A stretch of DNA of 64,000 bases from Pandoraea pneumonica (GCF_902459645.1 NZ_CABPSK010000001.1:1488001-1552000), one strand, 5' to 3'; counted from the first letter of the stretch, positions 8,415 to 17,516 are shown. The notes: generated by a model not told the origin, from the sequence alone. Made by a program: numbers and translations.

Positions 8415-9104
8415 TCACAAGCGCGCAGGGAGTACCGGAGCCGATGGTGACGCCATCGGAGCCGGTGGCGCCTCGGGTTGCGCATACGGTGGCGAATACG
8501 GTGGCGGCCCCTCCTCCGGCGGCAGCGCCGATGCCCTTTCAGGCCCGAACTGCGCACGGGTGTCGTTCGTGTGCATCATGGCCTGCGCGGAGACCACCAT
8601 CAATTCCGCGATCAGCGAGGAACGGGCCTGCTCGTAGATCGCGTTGTCGTGCGCAATCATCGACAGCGCGGCGCTCGCCTGATACCGCGCTGCCCGCGAC
8701 AAGATCGCCCCGCTACGCGCATCCACGTCCTGAAGAAAGTCATACAGATTTCGCGCGGAAGCTGTCAGCTTTGACGGATTCGCCACGTCCCACTGCTCCT
8801 GCACCGACCGGTTGAAGCCGCCTCCGCGCATGCCGCGAGCAAAGCAGAAATCGCTACGCTTAAACGATCGCTGGATACGCTTGTGAACACGCCCTTGGAA
8901 GACGTCGATCTCTTGCCCCATATGTGACGATGCCCGATCACCATCGGTGGCTATCACGTGCTGGTGCGCCTGTTCCAGGTTTGCGGCAATCTGCTCGTAA
9001 ATCTGCCCCATGCTTCGCGTACGCTGTACCGCCGGGCGCATGCTCGGCATATCCCATTGGCGCGCTTCTTCATGCGTGATTGCCCCCATCCTTCCAACAT
9101 GCAT
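8415..9104 (-). CDS. Unrecognised protein with proline-rich PPPY-containing tail
   Basis: Protein of 229 residues that I do not recognise. The ATG at 9104 is chosen because GGAGG lies four bases upstream. Upstream frame is a low-complexity GTN-rich stretch. The helical body includes VQEQW and LTASARNLYDFL (101-124), matching the orphan at 6673-7482. The last 35 residues are Pro/Ala/Ser-rich and contain GPPPYSPPY at 199-207. PPxY is the classical ligand of eukaryotic WW domains, so an effector role is conceivable, but no secretion signal is visible. Its stop codon touches that of the convergent iclR-type gene with no base between. Confidence 0.65.
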   Translation of the reverse strand: MHVGRMGAITHEEARQWDMPSMRPAVQRTRSMGQIYEQIAANLEQAHQHVIATDGDRASSHMGQEIDVFQGRVHKRIQRSFKRSDFCFARGMRGGGFNRSVQEQWDVANPSKLTASARNLYDFLQDVDARSGAILSRAARYQASAALSMIAHDNAIYEQARSSLIAELMVVSAQAMMHTNDTRAQFGPERASALPPEEGPPPYSPPYAQPEAPPAPMASPSAPVLPARL

Positions 9105-9320
9105 ATCGCCTCCGCTTTCCCGTTTCGTTACCTTTGCCGTCACCGTTGCTTTTACCGTTACCGAGCGTCGGCGTGATCGGTACGTCAATGCCATCTGATT
9201 GGCAGACGCAAGCGTAGATGTCCGCGCTTGGCTCGCTTTGACAATCGGGCGTCGACTTACGTTGGATGGGGCAGCAATACACCGATAAGGAATCCAAAAC
9301 GCTATTTCACGCGCGCAAAA

Positions 9321-9356
9321 CAAAAGGCGCTCCCGAAGGAGCGCCTTTTGAGAGCC
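9321..9356 (-). terminator. Intrinsic terminator of pbpG
   Basis: A 12-bp perfect stem (9322-9333 with 9338-9349, AAAAGGCGCTCC) has a 4-base loop. Read leftward it is followed by TTTTGTTTT. It lies 35 bases past the pbpG stop codon. Confidence 0.85.
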
Positions 9357-9390
9357 GCGGCGCGCGAGGCGCGCCGACAAGCGATGTGAC

Positions 9391-10659
9391 TTACAGCGCG
9401 TGCGCGCCGTTGGTTGCCACTTGCGCGGTCGGGGTGTTACCCGCCGTGCGTTGCGGCGCCGTACCGCCACCTTCAAGCAGCCACTTGCGAACGCGCGTGG
9501 CGTCGGCAAAGCGCGAATACTTGCCGGTGGAGTCGAGCAGAATCATGATGACCGGTCGGCCGTCGACGTTCGCCTGCATCACGAGGCACTGTCCCGCTTC
9601 GTTGATGTAGCCCGTCTTTTGCAGACCGATTTCCCAGCCCGGGTGACCGATCAGATGGTTCGTGCTCACGTAATGCAACTCGCGACGGCCAGTGTTGACG
9701 TCGTAGTTGGTATCGGTCGAGAAGCGGCGAATCATCGGGTACTGATACGCAGCCTTGACCATCTTCACGAGGTCACGCGCGCTCGACACGTTCTGGCTCG
9801 ACAACCCGGTCGGGTCGTTGAAGTGCGTGTCGTTCATGCCGAGCTCTTTGGCCTTGCGATTCATCGCCGCCAGGAACGCCGGGCGTCCGCCGGGGAAGTA
9901 ACGCGAGAGCGCCGCCGCCGCACGGTTTTCCGACGACATCAGCGCGATGTGCAGCATGTCTTCACGCGTGAGGCGCGAGCCCACCGACAGACGCGATCCC
10001 GTACCCTTCTCGTAGTCGCGATCCTCGTCGGTCACTTCCATGGGTTCCGTCATCGGAATGCCGGCGTCGAGCGACACCATCGCCGTCATCAGCTTCGAGA
10101 TCGAAGCGATCGGCAGCACCGCTTGGGAATTCTTGTCGAACAGCGACTCGCCGGTACGCTCGTCGATCACATAAGCCACCGACGAACGCAGAGCGAGCGC
10201 GTCAGGCGTTTCATGCAGACCGAACGCACGACCCGTCGACAGACGTTCCGGCGCTTGCGGCGCAAAGTTGACGGTGCGATACGACGTCACGACATGACGC
10301 TTGCCGTTTTTGAAGACGACACGTTTGACGGCAACACGCTTCGCCGCAGGTCCGTCGTCGTCGACGGCAGCGAGCTTGCGCGCTTTACCGCCGGCTTTCG
10401 TCGCGCTTTTGGTATCGCGCGAGGCCGTGGTGGCGACGGCGCGTTTCGCGCTGACTTTGGTGGTGGATTTAGCGACGGGCTTGGCGTTCGCGCAGGCGCG
10501 CTTCTGAGCCGCAGTCTTGGCAGTCTTGGGCGAGCATTCGCTCGTCTTACCGGCTGCGTGGACAACGGCCGGCGCACCGGCAGCGAGCGAGATCGCCACG
10601 ACGGCAGCACCCCAGAGGCGGGCGCGGCACAAACGTGCAAGGGTGGTGATCGCGTACAT
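9391..10659 (-). CDS. pbpG: D-alanyl-D-alanine endopeptidase (penicillin-binding protein 7 type)
   Basis: Serine peptidase of the PBP7/DacA S11 family (422 residues) that cleaves peptidoglycan cross-links in the periplasm. Catalytic motifs are SISK (186-189), SEN (242-244) and KTG (347-349). An N-terminal hydrophobic signal ends near AVVHAAG. Between about 40 and 115 lies an unusual Lys/Ala/Thr-rich segment resembling histone-H1-like tails, absent from E. coli PBP7. An AT-rich 188-base region upstream presumably holds its promoter. It ends at a clear terminator, so it is probably monocistronic. Confidence 0.88.
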   Translation of the reverse strand: MYAITTLARLCRARLWGAAVVAISLAAGAPAVVHAAGKTSECSPKTAKTAAQKRACANAKPVAKSTTKVSAKRAVATTASRDTKSATKAGGKARKLAAVDDDGPAAKRVAVKRVVFKNGKRHVVTSYRTVNFAPQAPERLSTGRAFGLHETPDALALRSSVAYVIDERTGESLFDKNSQAVLPIASISKLMTAMVSLDAGIPMTEPMEVTDEDRDYEKGTGSRLSVGSRLTREDMLHIALMSSENRAAAALSRYFPGGRPAFLAAMNRKAKELGMNDTHFNDPTGLSSQNVSSARDLVKMVKAAYQYPMIRRFSTDTNYDVNTGRRELHYVSTNHLIGHPGWEIGLQKTGYINEAGQCLVMQANVDGRPVIMILLDSTGKYSRFADATRVRKWLLEGGGTAPQRTAGNTPTAQVATNGAHAL

Positions 10660-10847
10660 AGATTGGGGGTAGCGAAAGGTTGGCAGGCAACGAGTTTGGG
10701 AGAAGTTTAGTAACTTCCCAAAAAATAAGCAATATGAATGACTTAGCTGAAATACTTAAACCGGCATCTGGCAGTTTTGTGCACCGCAACCAGGCAAATG
10801 CAACACTCGCCACAAAATGCCAAATAACTCCAAAATCTTGATATACG

Positions 10848-11696
10848 TTAATTCAAAAAGTGCGCCCAGTCGTCGAGTGGCGCACGCTCGGTGACGAGTT
10901 GGTTCTCGGCCGCGGCCGGATCGGCATAACCCAACGCCATACCGCAAACCACCATGCGAGATTCGGGCAAGCGCAATACCTCCGCGATCACGCGTGGATA
11001 CATGGCAAACGCCGCCTGCGCACACGTGTCGAGACCGCGAGCCCGCGCTGCGACCATGATGCTTTGCAGGAACATCCCGTAGTCCAGCCAACTCCCCTGC
11101 TCCAGATGCCGGTCGATGGTGAAAATCAACCCGACCGGCGCATCGAAGAATCGGAAGTTGCGGCCATGCTGACCATGCATGCGCTCCTTGTCCTCACGTC
11201 CGATGCCGAGCAAGCCATACAAGTCCCAGCCCACCTTGCGACGCCGCGCCTGATACGGCTCGGTCCATTCGCGCGGGTAGTACGCATACTCTTCTTCATG
11301 CATCACACGCTGTGCCGGGTCGTTGAACGTGTCGAGCAGGCGCGTCGTGAGCGCGGTCAGTGACTTTCCCGTCAGCACGTAGGTTTGCCACGGCTGGATG
11401 TTGCTGCCGGACGGTGCACGCGACGCTACCGAAAGCATGTCGGCCACGGTTTGCTGCGGCACCGGCGTCGGCAGGAAAGCGCGAATCGAGCGGCGGCTGC
11501 GAATGGCCTCGTCGACATGTTCCACGCGCGGACCGGTCAAGCCGTTGACAAGCGCCGGGGGCGTACTTTCCCCAAGGCCGCCTGTCACGCCCGCCCCATC
11601 AGGTATCCGGTCGCTCGCGTGCAATTGGGTGGCGGCGTGCGCTTGCGACGTTTGTCCGTTCTGCGGGGCCGCCCCGTGCGGATGATCGTGTTTCAT
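10848..11696 (-). CDS. Nitroreductase family oxidoreductase
   Basis: FMN-dependent nitroreductase-like protein of 282 residues. Motifs are RRSIRAF, SRAPSGSNIQPWQTYVLTG near the middle, and CGMALGYADP with a C-terminal ERAPLDDW, as in PnbA/NfnB-like enzymes. The first roughly 55 residues (His, Gly, Thr and Pro-rich) are not part of the fold and may be a flexible extension or indicate a later true start. It is separated by 57 bases from the exporter gene upstream on the same strand. Substrate unknown. Confidence 0.85.
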   Translation of the reverse strand: MKHDHPHGAAPQNGQTSQAHAATQLHASDRIPDGAGVTGGLGESTPPALVNGLTGPRVEHVDEAIRSRRSIRAFLPTPVPQQTVADMLSVASRAPSGSNIQPWQTYVLTGKSLTALTTRLLDTFNDPAQRVMHEEEYAYYPREWTEPYQARRRKVGWDLYGLLGIGREDKERMHGQHGRNFRFFDAPVGLIFTIDRHLEQGSWLDYGMFLQSIMVAARARGLDTCAQAAFAMYPRVIAEVLRLPESRMVVCGMALGYADPAAAENQLVTERAPLDDWAHFLN

Positions 11697-11753
11697 AGCG
11701 TCTTCTACGTAGCTCTTACGAATGGGGTTTGTCAGCGTGATGTACGGTCGACG

Positions 11754-12833
11754 TCACGTTCTACGCTTCGCAGCGGCGGAGGCAGACGTCGATCCCGAGG
11801 CGGATACCGAACGCCGTTCGGTGCGCTCGATGACCAGCGCTACGCCCAGCGCAGCGACCACCATCCCTGCCGCACTCAACGGCGAGAGCGTCTCGCCGAA
11901 CAACAACCAGGCCATGACCGCCGTGGTCGGCGGCGTCAGGTACATGAGGCTCGACACCTTGGTCGCGGCGCCGTGCCGGATCAACAAGAACAAGAGCGAG
12001 ATGGCGCCGATCGAGAGCGCCAATATCGACCATGCCAACGCGCCGAGCATTTCGACGTTCCATCGCACTTGCATGGTTTCGAGCAGGTATGCGGCGGGCA
12101 GCGTCACCACGAAGGCGGCGCCGAATTGCACGATCGTGCCGACACGCAAATCGAAGTGCGCGCAAAAGCGCTTCTGATAGAGCGTGCCCGCGGTGATGGC
12201 GACCAGGCTCAGCACACACAGCGCGATTGCTGCCGGGCCCACACCGCGAACGCCCACCTTATTGGCGACGACTAGCCCAACGCCCACAAACCCGCACAGC
12301 AGCCCAAACCACTGACGCCGCGATACAGGCTCGCCGATGAGCCTAGCGAAGAGCGCGGTGAGCAGCGGCTGAATGCCGACGATCAGTGCGGCCAACCCGG
12401 CAGGCACCCCGTGCTTGATGGCCGCCCAGACACCGCCGAGATACACCGCCTGAATGAGAATGCCGCACACGGCGAGGCGGCCGTAGAGCGCCCAATTCAC
12501 CTGAGACGCCCCCTGCCGCCCCGCGACTTCACGGCGCGGCCATGGCGTGCCTGTCAGCAATGCGATCGGCAGCATCACGATCAGCGTGCCGCCATAGCGC
12601 AACGTGAGAAATGTCAGCGGCTCGGCATTCGGCATGCCGTACTTGGCGACGATGAAGCCCGTGCTCCATATCAGGACAAACCACCAGGGCATGGCGGCCG
12701 ACCAGATCGATGCGCGTCCGCTTGAAAGTGAGGTCGACGTTGCCGGGTGAGACGCTGGGCTGGTTGCCCCACTAGTTGCCGGGTTCGTCAAATCTGCGGC
12801 GGTGGGTACAGCCCCCTCAGTCCGCTCGGTCAT
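11754..12833 (-). CDS. EamA/DMT-family inner-membrane transporter
   Basis: Drug/metabolite transporter of 359 residues with ten predicted membrane segments in two EamA repeats, for example MPWWFVLIWSTGFIVAKYGM and a second half ending AAGMVVAALGVALVIE. A Ser/Thr/Pro-rich cytoplasmic N-terminus of about 45 residues precedes helix 1. The ATG at 12833 overlaps the stop codon of the deacetylase gene by four bases (ATGA), which implies translational coupling. Substrate not visible from the sequence; the partner enzyme hints at an acylated or deacylated small amine. Confidence 0.85.
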   Translation of the reverse strand: MTERTEGAVPTAADLTNPATSGATSPASHPATSTSLSSGRASIWSAAMPWWFVLIWSTGFIVAKYGMPNAEPLTFLTLRYGGTLIVMLPIALLTGTPWPRREVAGRQGASQVNWALYGRLAVCGILIQAVYLGGVWAAIKHGVPAGLAALIVGIQPLLTALFARLIGEPVSRRQWFGLLCGFVGVGLVVANKVGVRGVGPAAIALCVLSLVAITAGTLYQKRFCAHFDLRVGTIVQFGAAFVVTLPAAYLLETMQVRWNVEMLGALAWSILALSIGAISLLFLLIRHGAATKVSSLMYLTPPTTAVMAWLLFGETLSPLSAAGMVVAALGVALVIERTERRSVSASGSTSASAAAKRRT

Positions 12834-13771
12834 ACGAGAATGCTCTGCATCGTCACTTCCTGAAGTCGACGACCGGAGCGCTGGAATTGGCTGGCCAGTC
12901 GAAGTGTCGCAAAGTGTGCTGCGACGGTTTGATCGATGTCGCGCCCGTAACCACCGGCCATCGCAATGGCCACCGGCAGCCCACGCTCGACGCACGCCGT
13001 GAGCACTTTGCGATCGCGCGCGAGCAAACCATCGTGCGTGAGCGACAGTCGGCCAAGCCGATCGTTTTCCAAGGGGTCGGCACCGGCGAGATAAATCACG
13101 AGCGCCGGTGTGAATTGCGCGAATAGGTCCGTCAACGCATGCCCGAGGGCAATCAGATACTCGTCGTCGCCACACCGGTCGGGCAGCGCAATATCGAGAT
13201 CGCCGCGCGCCTTATGAAACGGATAATTGTGTTCGCCATGCATCGATAGCGTGAACACGCTGGGGTCATGTTCGAAGATCGCTGCCGTGCCGTTGCCCTG
13301 ATGCACGTCGAGATCGATGATCGCCACGCGCGTACCGGCGCCGAGTTCGGCCTGCATCGCACGCGCCGCCACGGCGGCGTCGTTGAATACACAGAACCCT
13401 TCACCACGGTCGGCGTAGGCGTGATGCGTGCCGCCGGCTAAGTTGGCGGCCACGCCATCGACCAGCGCCGCCCGGCATGCGGCCACGGTCGCGCCCGCCG
13501 ACCGGCGCGAGCGCTCGACCATCTGTGTCGACCAGGGAAAACCGATGTCGCGTTGTTCTTTGGCGTCGAGTGCCCCTGCACTCACGCGAGCCACGTAATC
13601 GGCCGAATGGACTCGCCGCAGCATCGTGTCGTCGGCAGGCAGCGCTTCCGCCAAGGTCACCTGCGGCAACTCGGCCGCCACCCGTTCGCGCAGCCGCGCG
13701 TACTTTTCCATGGGGAAACGGTGCCCGGGGGGGAGAGGCAGGACGAAATGGTCGCTGTAAAACGCTTGCAT
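12830..13771 (-). CDS. Histone-deacetylase-family amidohydrolase
   Basis: Zinc-dependent deacetylase-superfamily protein of 313 residues. Landmarks are the double histidine in AGGTHHAYADRGEGFCVFND, the metal-binding DLDVHQGNGTA, and the second aspartate in GADPLENDRLGRL. Bacterial relatives deacetylate small amines such as acetylpolyamines. The start is placed at the ATG at 13771 because MQAFYSDHF opens the conserved fold. The 66 codons before it are not conserved-looking. It is the first gene of a two-gene unit with the EamA exporter. Confidence 0.88.
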   Translation of the reverse strand: MQAFYSDHFVLPLPPGHRFPMEKYARLRERVAAELPQVTLAEALPADDTMLRRVHSADYVARVSAGALDAKEQRDIGFPWSTQMVERSRRSAGATVAACRAALVDGVAANLAGGTHHAYADRGEGFCVFNDAAVAARAMQAELGAGTRVAIIDLDVHQGNGTAAIFEHDPSVFTLSMHGEHNYPFHKARGDLDIALPDRCGDDEYLIALGHALTDLFAQFTPALVIYLAGADPLENDRLGRLSLTHDGLLARDRKVLTACVERGLPVAIAMAGGYGRDIDQTVAAHFATLRLASQFQRSGRRLQEVTMQSILV

Positions 13772-14067
13772 CGACACGTTTGGCCGGCGGACGCGGCACG
13801 CAAAAGGCGTTGAACGACATCGGCACCGGCGCGCGATCCGTCGCAGCCGATTAGAAAAACCCTTCGGATTTTCGCTGCGAGTCACCGCTCCGCCAGTGCC
13901 GGAACCCAGCGATAGTACCACCGCCGCGCCGGGTTCGCCGCGCCCCCAATCGGTGCAAAGCCGCACCAATCAAGGCTTTCCAGGGAGGTGCACAGGTTCG
14001 CCGCAGCGCGGTGTCACGCATTGTTCACACACGCCCCAACCTTTTGATTTTGTAAGCTTTTGTTGAA

Positions 14068-14139
14068 TTGCTGCGCCGCACAAAAAAGACTTGACAGCGA
14101 CAAAAATATCTCTACACTTGCAATTGTGCGATGCAGCAA
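14068..14139 (+). promoter_or_regulatory. Phasin promoter flanked by two copies of a 16-bp inverted motif
   Basis: A good vegetative promoter is visible: TTGACA at 14091-14096, 16-base spacer, TACACT at 14113-14118. It is bracketed by TTGCTGCGCCGCACAA (14068-14083) and, on the other strand, TTGCTGCATCGCACAA (14124-14139), which agree at 14 of 16 positions. The second copy covers the expected transcription start and is part of an 8-bp hairpin (14126-14133 with 14144-14151). This layout suits the PHA-responsive repressor PhaR known to control phasins, but the assignment is inferred. Confidence 0.65.
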
Positions 14140-14254
14140 AGAACATCGCACTCACCGAAAGGCCCCAACCGTGTTTTCACCGAAATAAGGTGAGAACCAA
14201 CAAGCGAACACGGAGTGGGTCGATATGTTGTGTATGACATCATAGGAGAACGCC

Positions 14255-14815
14255 ATGTCGTTTCTGACCCCCGAGCAACTCGCTGCCGCCCACAAGGCCA
14301 ACCTCGAAACCCTGTTTGGCCTGACCAACAAAGCCTTTGAAGGCGTTGAAAAGCTCGTCGAACTGAACCTGCAAGCTGTGAAGGCATCGCTCGCAGAATC
14401 CGCATCGACCGCGCAAAAGGCTTTCGCTGTGAAGGACGCGCAGGAACTGCTCGCTCTGCAAGCTAACCTCGTCCAACCGGCTGCCGAAAAGGCACTCGCT
14501 TATGGCCGTCACCTGTACGAAATCGCTTCGTCGACGCAAGCCGAAGTGACCAAGGTGGCCGAAGCCCAACTGGCTGAGAGCTCGCAGAATGTGCAAGCGC
14601 TGTTCGACAACCTGGCCAAGAACGCCCCGGCCGGTTCCGAGTCGGCCGTTGCACTCGCCAAGTCGGCCCTGTCCGCTGCCAACAGCGCATTCGACAGCGT
14701 GCAAAAGGCGACCAAGCAAGCCGTTGAAATCGCTGAAACGAACTTCGCCGCGGCGACCAACGTTGCAACGAAGGCTGCTGCTCAAGCCTCGCGCGCCGCA
14801 ACCGCCAAGAAGTAA
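14255..14815 (+). CDS. phaP: Phasin (PHA granule-associated protein)
   Basis: Phasin of 186 residues that coats polyhydroxyalkanoate granules in the cytoplasm. It begins [30 protein letters not shown] and continues as an Ala/Lys/Gln-rich amphipathic helical protein of the Phasin_2 type, ending in an AATAKK tail. AGGAG lies eight bases before the ATG. It has its own strong promoter with a leader of about 130 bases and its own terminator, as expected for an abundantly expressed gene. Confidence 0.95.
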   Translation: MSFLTPEQLAAAHKANLETLFGLTNKAFEGVEKLVELNLQAVKASLAESASTAQKAFAVKDAQELLALQANLVQPAAEKALAYGRHLYEIASSTQAEVTKVAEAQLAESSQNVQALFDNLAKNAPAGSESAVALAKSALSAANSAFDSVQKATKQAVEIAETNFAAATNVATKAAAQASRAATAKK

Positions 14816-14923
14816 TCGTCTGCGTCCAATTAGCTGTACGAGGGACGCTTGAAAATTGATCGCGGTAGTCCCGTTGGATGCCGCGACACCAGTTGTCTCC
14901 TCGGTACCGCAGGTACCTTTCGA

Positions 14924-14953
14924 ACCCGGCCTCGCGCCGGGTTTTCTTTTTGG
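14924..14953 (+). terminator. Intrinsic terminator of phaP
   Basis: Stem ACCCGGC (14924-14930) with GCCGGGT (14936-14942), 5-base loop, followed by TTTTCTTTTT. It lies about 110 bases past the phasin stop. Confidence 0.85.
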
Positions 14954-14983
14954 GGCGCGACACGGTTCCACCCTACCCGCACA

Positions 14984-15024
14984 AAAAACAAAACCGCCAT
15001 CCCGTGAGGGAGTGGCGGTTTTAT
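14984..15024 (-). terminator. Intrinsic terminator of the pyruvate dehydrogenase operon
   Basis: Stem AAACCGCCA (14991-14999) with TGGCGGTTT (15013-15021). Read leftward it is followed by a T-rich run (GTTTTGTTTTTTG). It is 54 bases past lpdA and faces the phasin terminator. Confidence 0.8.
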
Positions 15025-15077
15025 TCGACTCAGCACTCAAACGAGCACCCAACATCGGATGCCCGCTACGTCGCTAA

Positions 15078-16853
15078 TTACTTCTTGCGAGCCGGCGGCA
15101 CGTCGGTGCAGACACCTTCGTAGATCTCTGCGGCCATGCCGACCGATTCCGACAGCGTCGGGTGCGGGTGAATCGTCTTACCGATATCCACCGCGTCGGC
15201 GCCCATTTCGACCGCCAGACAGATTTCACCGATCAAGTCGCCTGCGTGTGTGCCAACGATGGCGCCACCCACAATGCGGTGCGTCTCTTCATCGAACAGC
15301 ACCTTGGTGAAACCTTCATCGCGCCCATTGGCGATGGCACGGCCCGAAGCGGCCCACGGGAACACGGCCTTGCCATACTTCACGCCTTCGGCCTTCAACT
15401 GATCTTCGGTCTTGCCGGCCCATGCCACTTCCGGATCGGTGTATGCCACCGACGGAATTTGAATGGCATCGAAATACGCCTTCTCACCCGCAGCCGCTTC
15501 TGCCGCAACGTGCGCTTCGTGCACGGCCTTGTGCGCGAGCATCGGCTGACCGACGACGTCACCAATGGCGAAGATGTTCGGCACGTTCGTGCGCATCTGC
15601 TTGTCGACCGAGATGAAACCGCGATCACCCACCGACACGCCCGCCTTCTCAGCGCCAATCTTCTTGCCGTTCGGGCTGCGGCCCACTGCGACCAGCACCA
15701 GATCGTAACGCTGCGGCTCTGCCGGAGCGGCCTCGCCTTCGAACTTGACGTAAATGCCGTCGTCCTTGGCTTCAGCCCCCACCGTCTTGGTCTTGAGCAT
15801 GACGCGGCCAAAACGCTTGGCGTTCATCTTCTCCCAGACCTTGACCAGATCGCGATCGGCGCCTTGCATCAGGCCGTCGAGCATTTCGACGACGTCGATT
15901 TCGGTGCCGAGTGCGCTATACACCGTGGCCATTTCCAAACCGATGATGCCGCCACCGATGACCAGCATCTTCTTCGGCAGTTGGCGCAGTTCGAGCGCCC
16001 CGGTCGAGTCGACGATGCGCGGATCTTCCGGCAAGAACGGCAGCTTCACGGCTTGCGAGCCCGCGGCGATGATCGCCTGAGCGAACTTCACCACGCGCTT
16101 GCTGCCATCTTCGGCAACCACTTCCATATGGTTCGGATCGAGGAAGGTGCCCACACCGCGCACGACTTCGACCTTGCGCATCTTCGCCATGCCGGCCAGA
16201 CCGCCGGTGAGCTTGCCGACCACGCTTTCCTTGTACGCGCGCAGCTTGTCGAGATCGACTTCCGGCTTGGCGAACGAGATGCCATGGTGGCCCAGCGACT
16301 GCGCCTCTTCCAGCACAGCAGCCGTGTGCAGCAGTGCCTTCGACGGAATGCAGCCCACGTTCAGACACACGCCACCGAGCGTGGCATAACGCTCGACGAG
16401 CACGGTCTTGCGACCCAAATCGGCCGAACGGAATGCGGCCGAGTACCCGCCCGGGCCAGCGCCCAGCACGAGCACTTCGCATTCGGTGTCGGCGCCGCCG
16501 CTATGCGTGGCGGCGGCCGGTGCAGGCGCTGCCGGTGCGGCAGGTGCCGCTGCCGGGGCCGGCTTGGCGGGTGCCGCCGCCGGAGCCGCGGGTGCAGCGG
16601 CTTTCGCAGCACCTGCGTCTTCAGCCTCGACGATAGCGATCAGCGTGCCTTGGCTCGCCTTGTCGCCCACTTTGATCTTCACTTCTTTGACCGTGCCCGA
16701 CACTTCCGAGGGCACTTCCATGGAGGCCTTGTCGGACTCCAGCGTAATGAGCGACGCATCCTTGGCGATCTTGTCGCCGGGCTTGATCATCACTTCGATG
16801 ACATCCACGCCCTCTGCGCCGATATCCGGCACCTTGACTTCAATGAGACTCAT
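15078..16853 (-). CDS. lpdA: Dihydrolipoamide dehydrogenase (E3) with N-terminal lipoyl domain
   Basis: Flavoprotein E3 of the pyruvate dehydrogenase complex, which reoxidises dihydrolipoamide with NAD+. The 591 residues comprise a lipoyl domain (about 1-78, lipoyl-lysine in LESDKASME at K42), a flexible Ala/Pro linker, and the E3 body. The body has GAGPGG, the redox disulfide in [13 protein letters not shown], the NAD-binding [10 protein letters not shown], and the C-terminal HPHPTLSE active-site motif. An E3 with its own lipoyl domain is known in several betaproteobacteria and Neisseria. It is the last gene of the operon, 20 bases after the HslV-like gene. Confidence 0.96.
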   Translation of the reverse strand: MSLIEVKVPDIGAEGVDVIEVMIKPGDKIAKDASLITLESDKASMEVPSEVSGTVKEVKIKVGDKASQGTLIAIVEAEDAGAAKAAAPAAPAAAPAKPAPAAAPAAPAAPAPAAATHSGGADTECEVLVLGAGPGGYSAAFRSADLGRKTVLVERYATLGGVCLNVGCIPSKALLHTAAVLEEAQSLGHHGISFAKPEVDLDKLRAYKESVVGKLTGGLAGMAKMRKVEVVRGVGTFLDPNHMEVVAEDGSKRVVKFAQAIIAAGSQAVKLPFLPEDPRIVDSTGALELRQLPKKMLVIGGGIIGLEMATVYSALGTEIDVVEMLDGLMQGADRDLVKVWEKMNAKRFGRVMLKTKTVGAEAKDDGIYVKFEGEAAPAEPQRYDLVLVAVGRSPNGKKIGAEKAGVSVGDRGFISVDKQMRTNVPNIFAIGDVVGQPMLAHKAVHEAHVAAEAAAGEKAYFDAIQIPSVAYTDPEVAWAGKTEDQLKAEGVKYGKAVFPWAASGRAIANGRDEGFTKVLFDEETHRIVGGAIVGTHAGDLIGEICLAVEMGADAVDIGKTIHPHPTLSESVGMAAEIYEGVCTDVPPARKK

Positions 16854-16873
16854 GCGGGGTCTCCCTGTCGCAT

Positions 16874-17455
16874 TTATGACTTGATAGTGGTATCGATCGG
16901 AAACGTGTGCACCTGAAACGGCCCCGCAGAGCTCTTATCGAACTCCGCGCCCGCTTTGACGCCGGCCTCGGCGATGGCGCTTGCGCTCAGATCCTGATCG
17001 TAGAGGGCATACATGGCACCGAGCGCGAAATTACGCCCCGAACCGATGCCCCAGAACCGATCGAAAACAAACACTTCCCGGTAGGAATAAACGCCGTAAA
17101 TGCCGGTCGGATTCGCAATCACGCAGGTGATCTGCGACGACTCGTACGGATCGTCTTCTTCCTCCTTCGTATTGAGGAAATATTCTTCCTTGAGCTTCTG
17201 ATGGACGCGGCAGAACGTGCGGAATACTTCGTCGCGCGAATGCAGACGGCACTCGTCGCTCATGCCGGACAGAATGGCTCGCATGACCGGAAAATGCGCC
17301 GTCGTACCGGCTAACCCGATATACGAATCGCCCACGAGAAACACCTTGCGGTTTTCCTCATAGGACTGCGACAGTCGCGTGTCGCCGAACGTCACGAGCG
17401 AATCAGCGGCAATCGCGATTTCGCCCGCTTTCTTGACGACTACCACGGTGGTCAT
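16874..17455 (-). CDS. Proteasome/HslV-like Ntn hydrolase (BPH type)
   Basis: Protein of 193 residues starting [20 protein letters not shown], the proteasome beta-fold signature. After removal of Met1 the nucleophile is Thr1, with Asp17 in AADS, and a lysine in NRKVF takes the place of HslV Lys33 after a short insertion. Further HslV-like points are GLAGTTA and [17 protein letters not shown]. It resembles the betaproteobacterial proteasome homologue described beside HslV and Anbu. No unfoldase gene is adjacent. It lies between aceF and lpdA with short gaps, so it should be co-transcribed with pyruvate dehydrogenase. Its substrate is unknown. Confidence 0.82.
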   Translation of the reverse strand: MTTVVVVKKAGEIAIAADSLVTFGDTRLSQSYEENRKVFLVGDSYIGLAGTTAHFPVMRAILSGMSDECRLHSRDEVFRTFCRVHQKLKEEYFLNTKEEEDDPYESSQITCVIANPTGIYGVYSYREVFVFDRFWGIGSGRNFALGAMYALYDQDLSASAIAEAGVKAGAEFDKSSAGPFQVHTFPIDTTIKS

Positions 17456-17516
17456 GGTGCCCCTCCTCGTCAGCAGCCGCCGGCCAGCACTTGCGCGCGG
17501 CCGGCAGCATGCGCCA

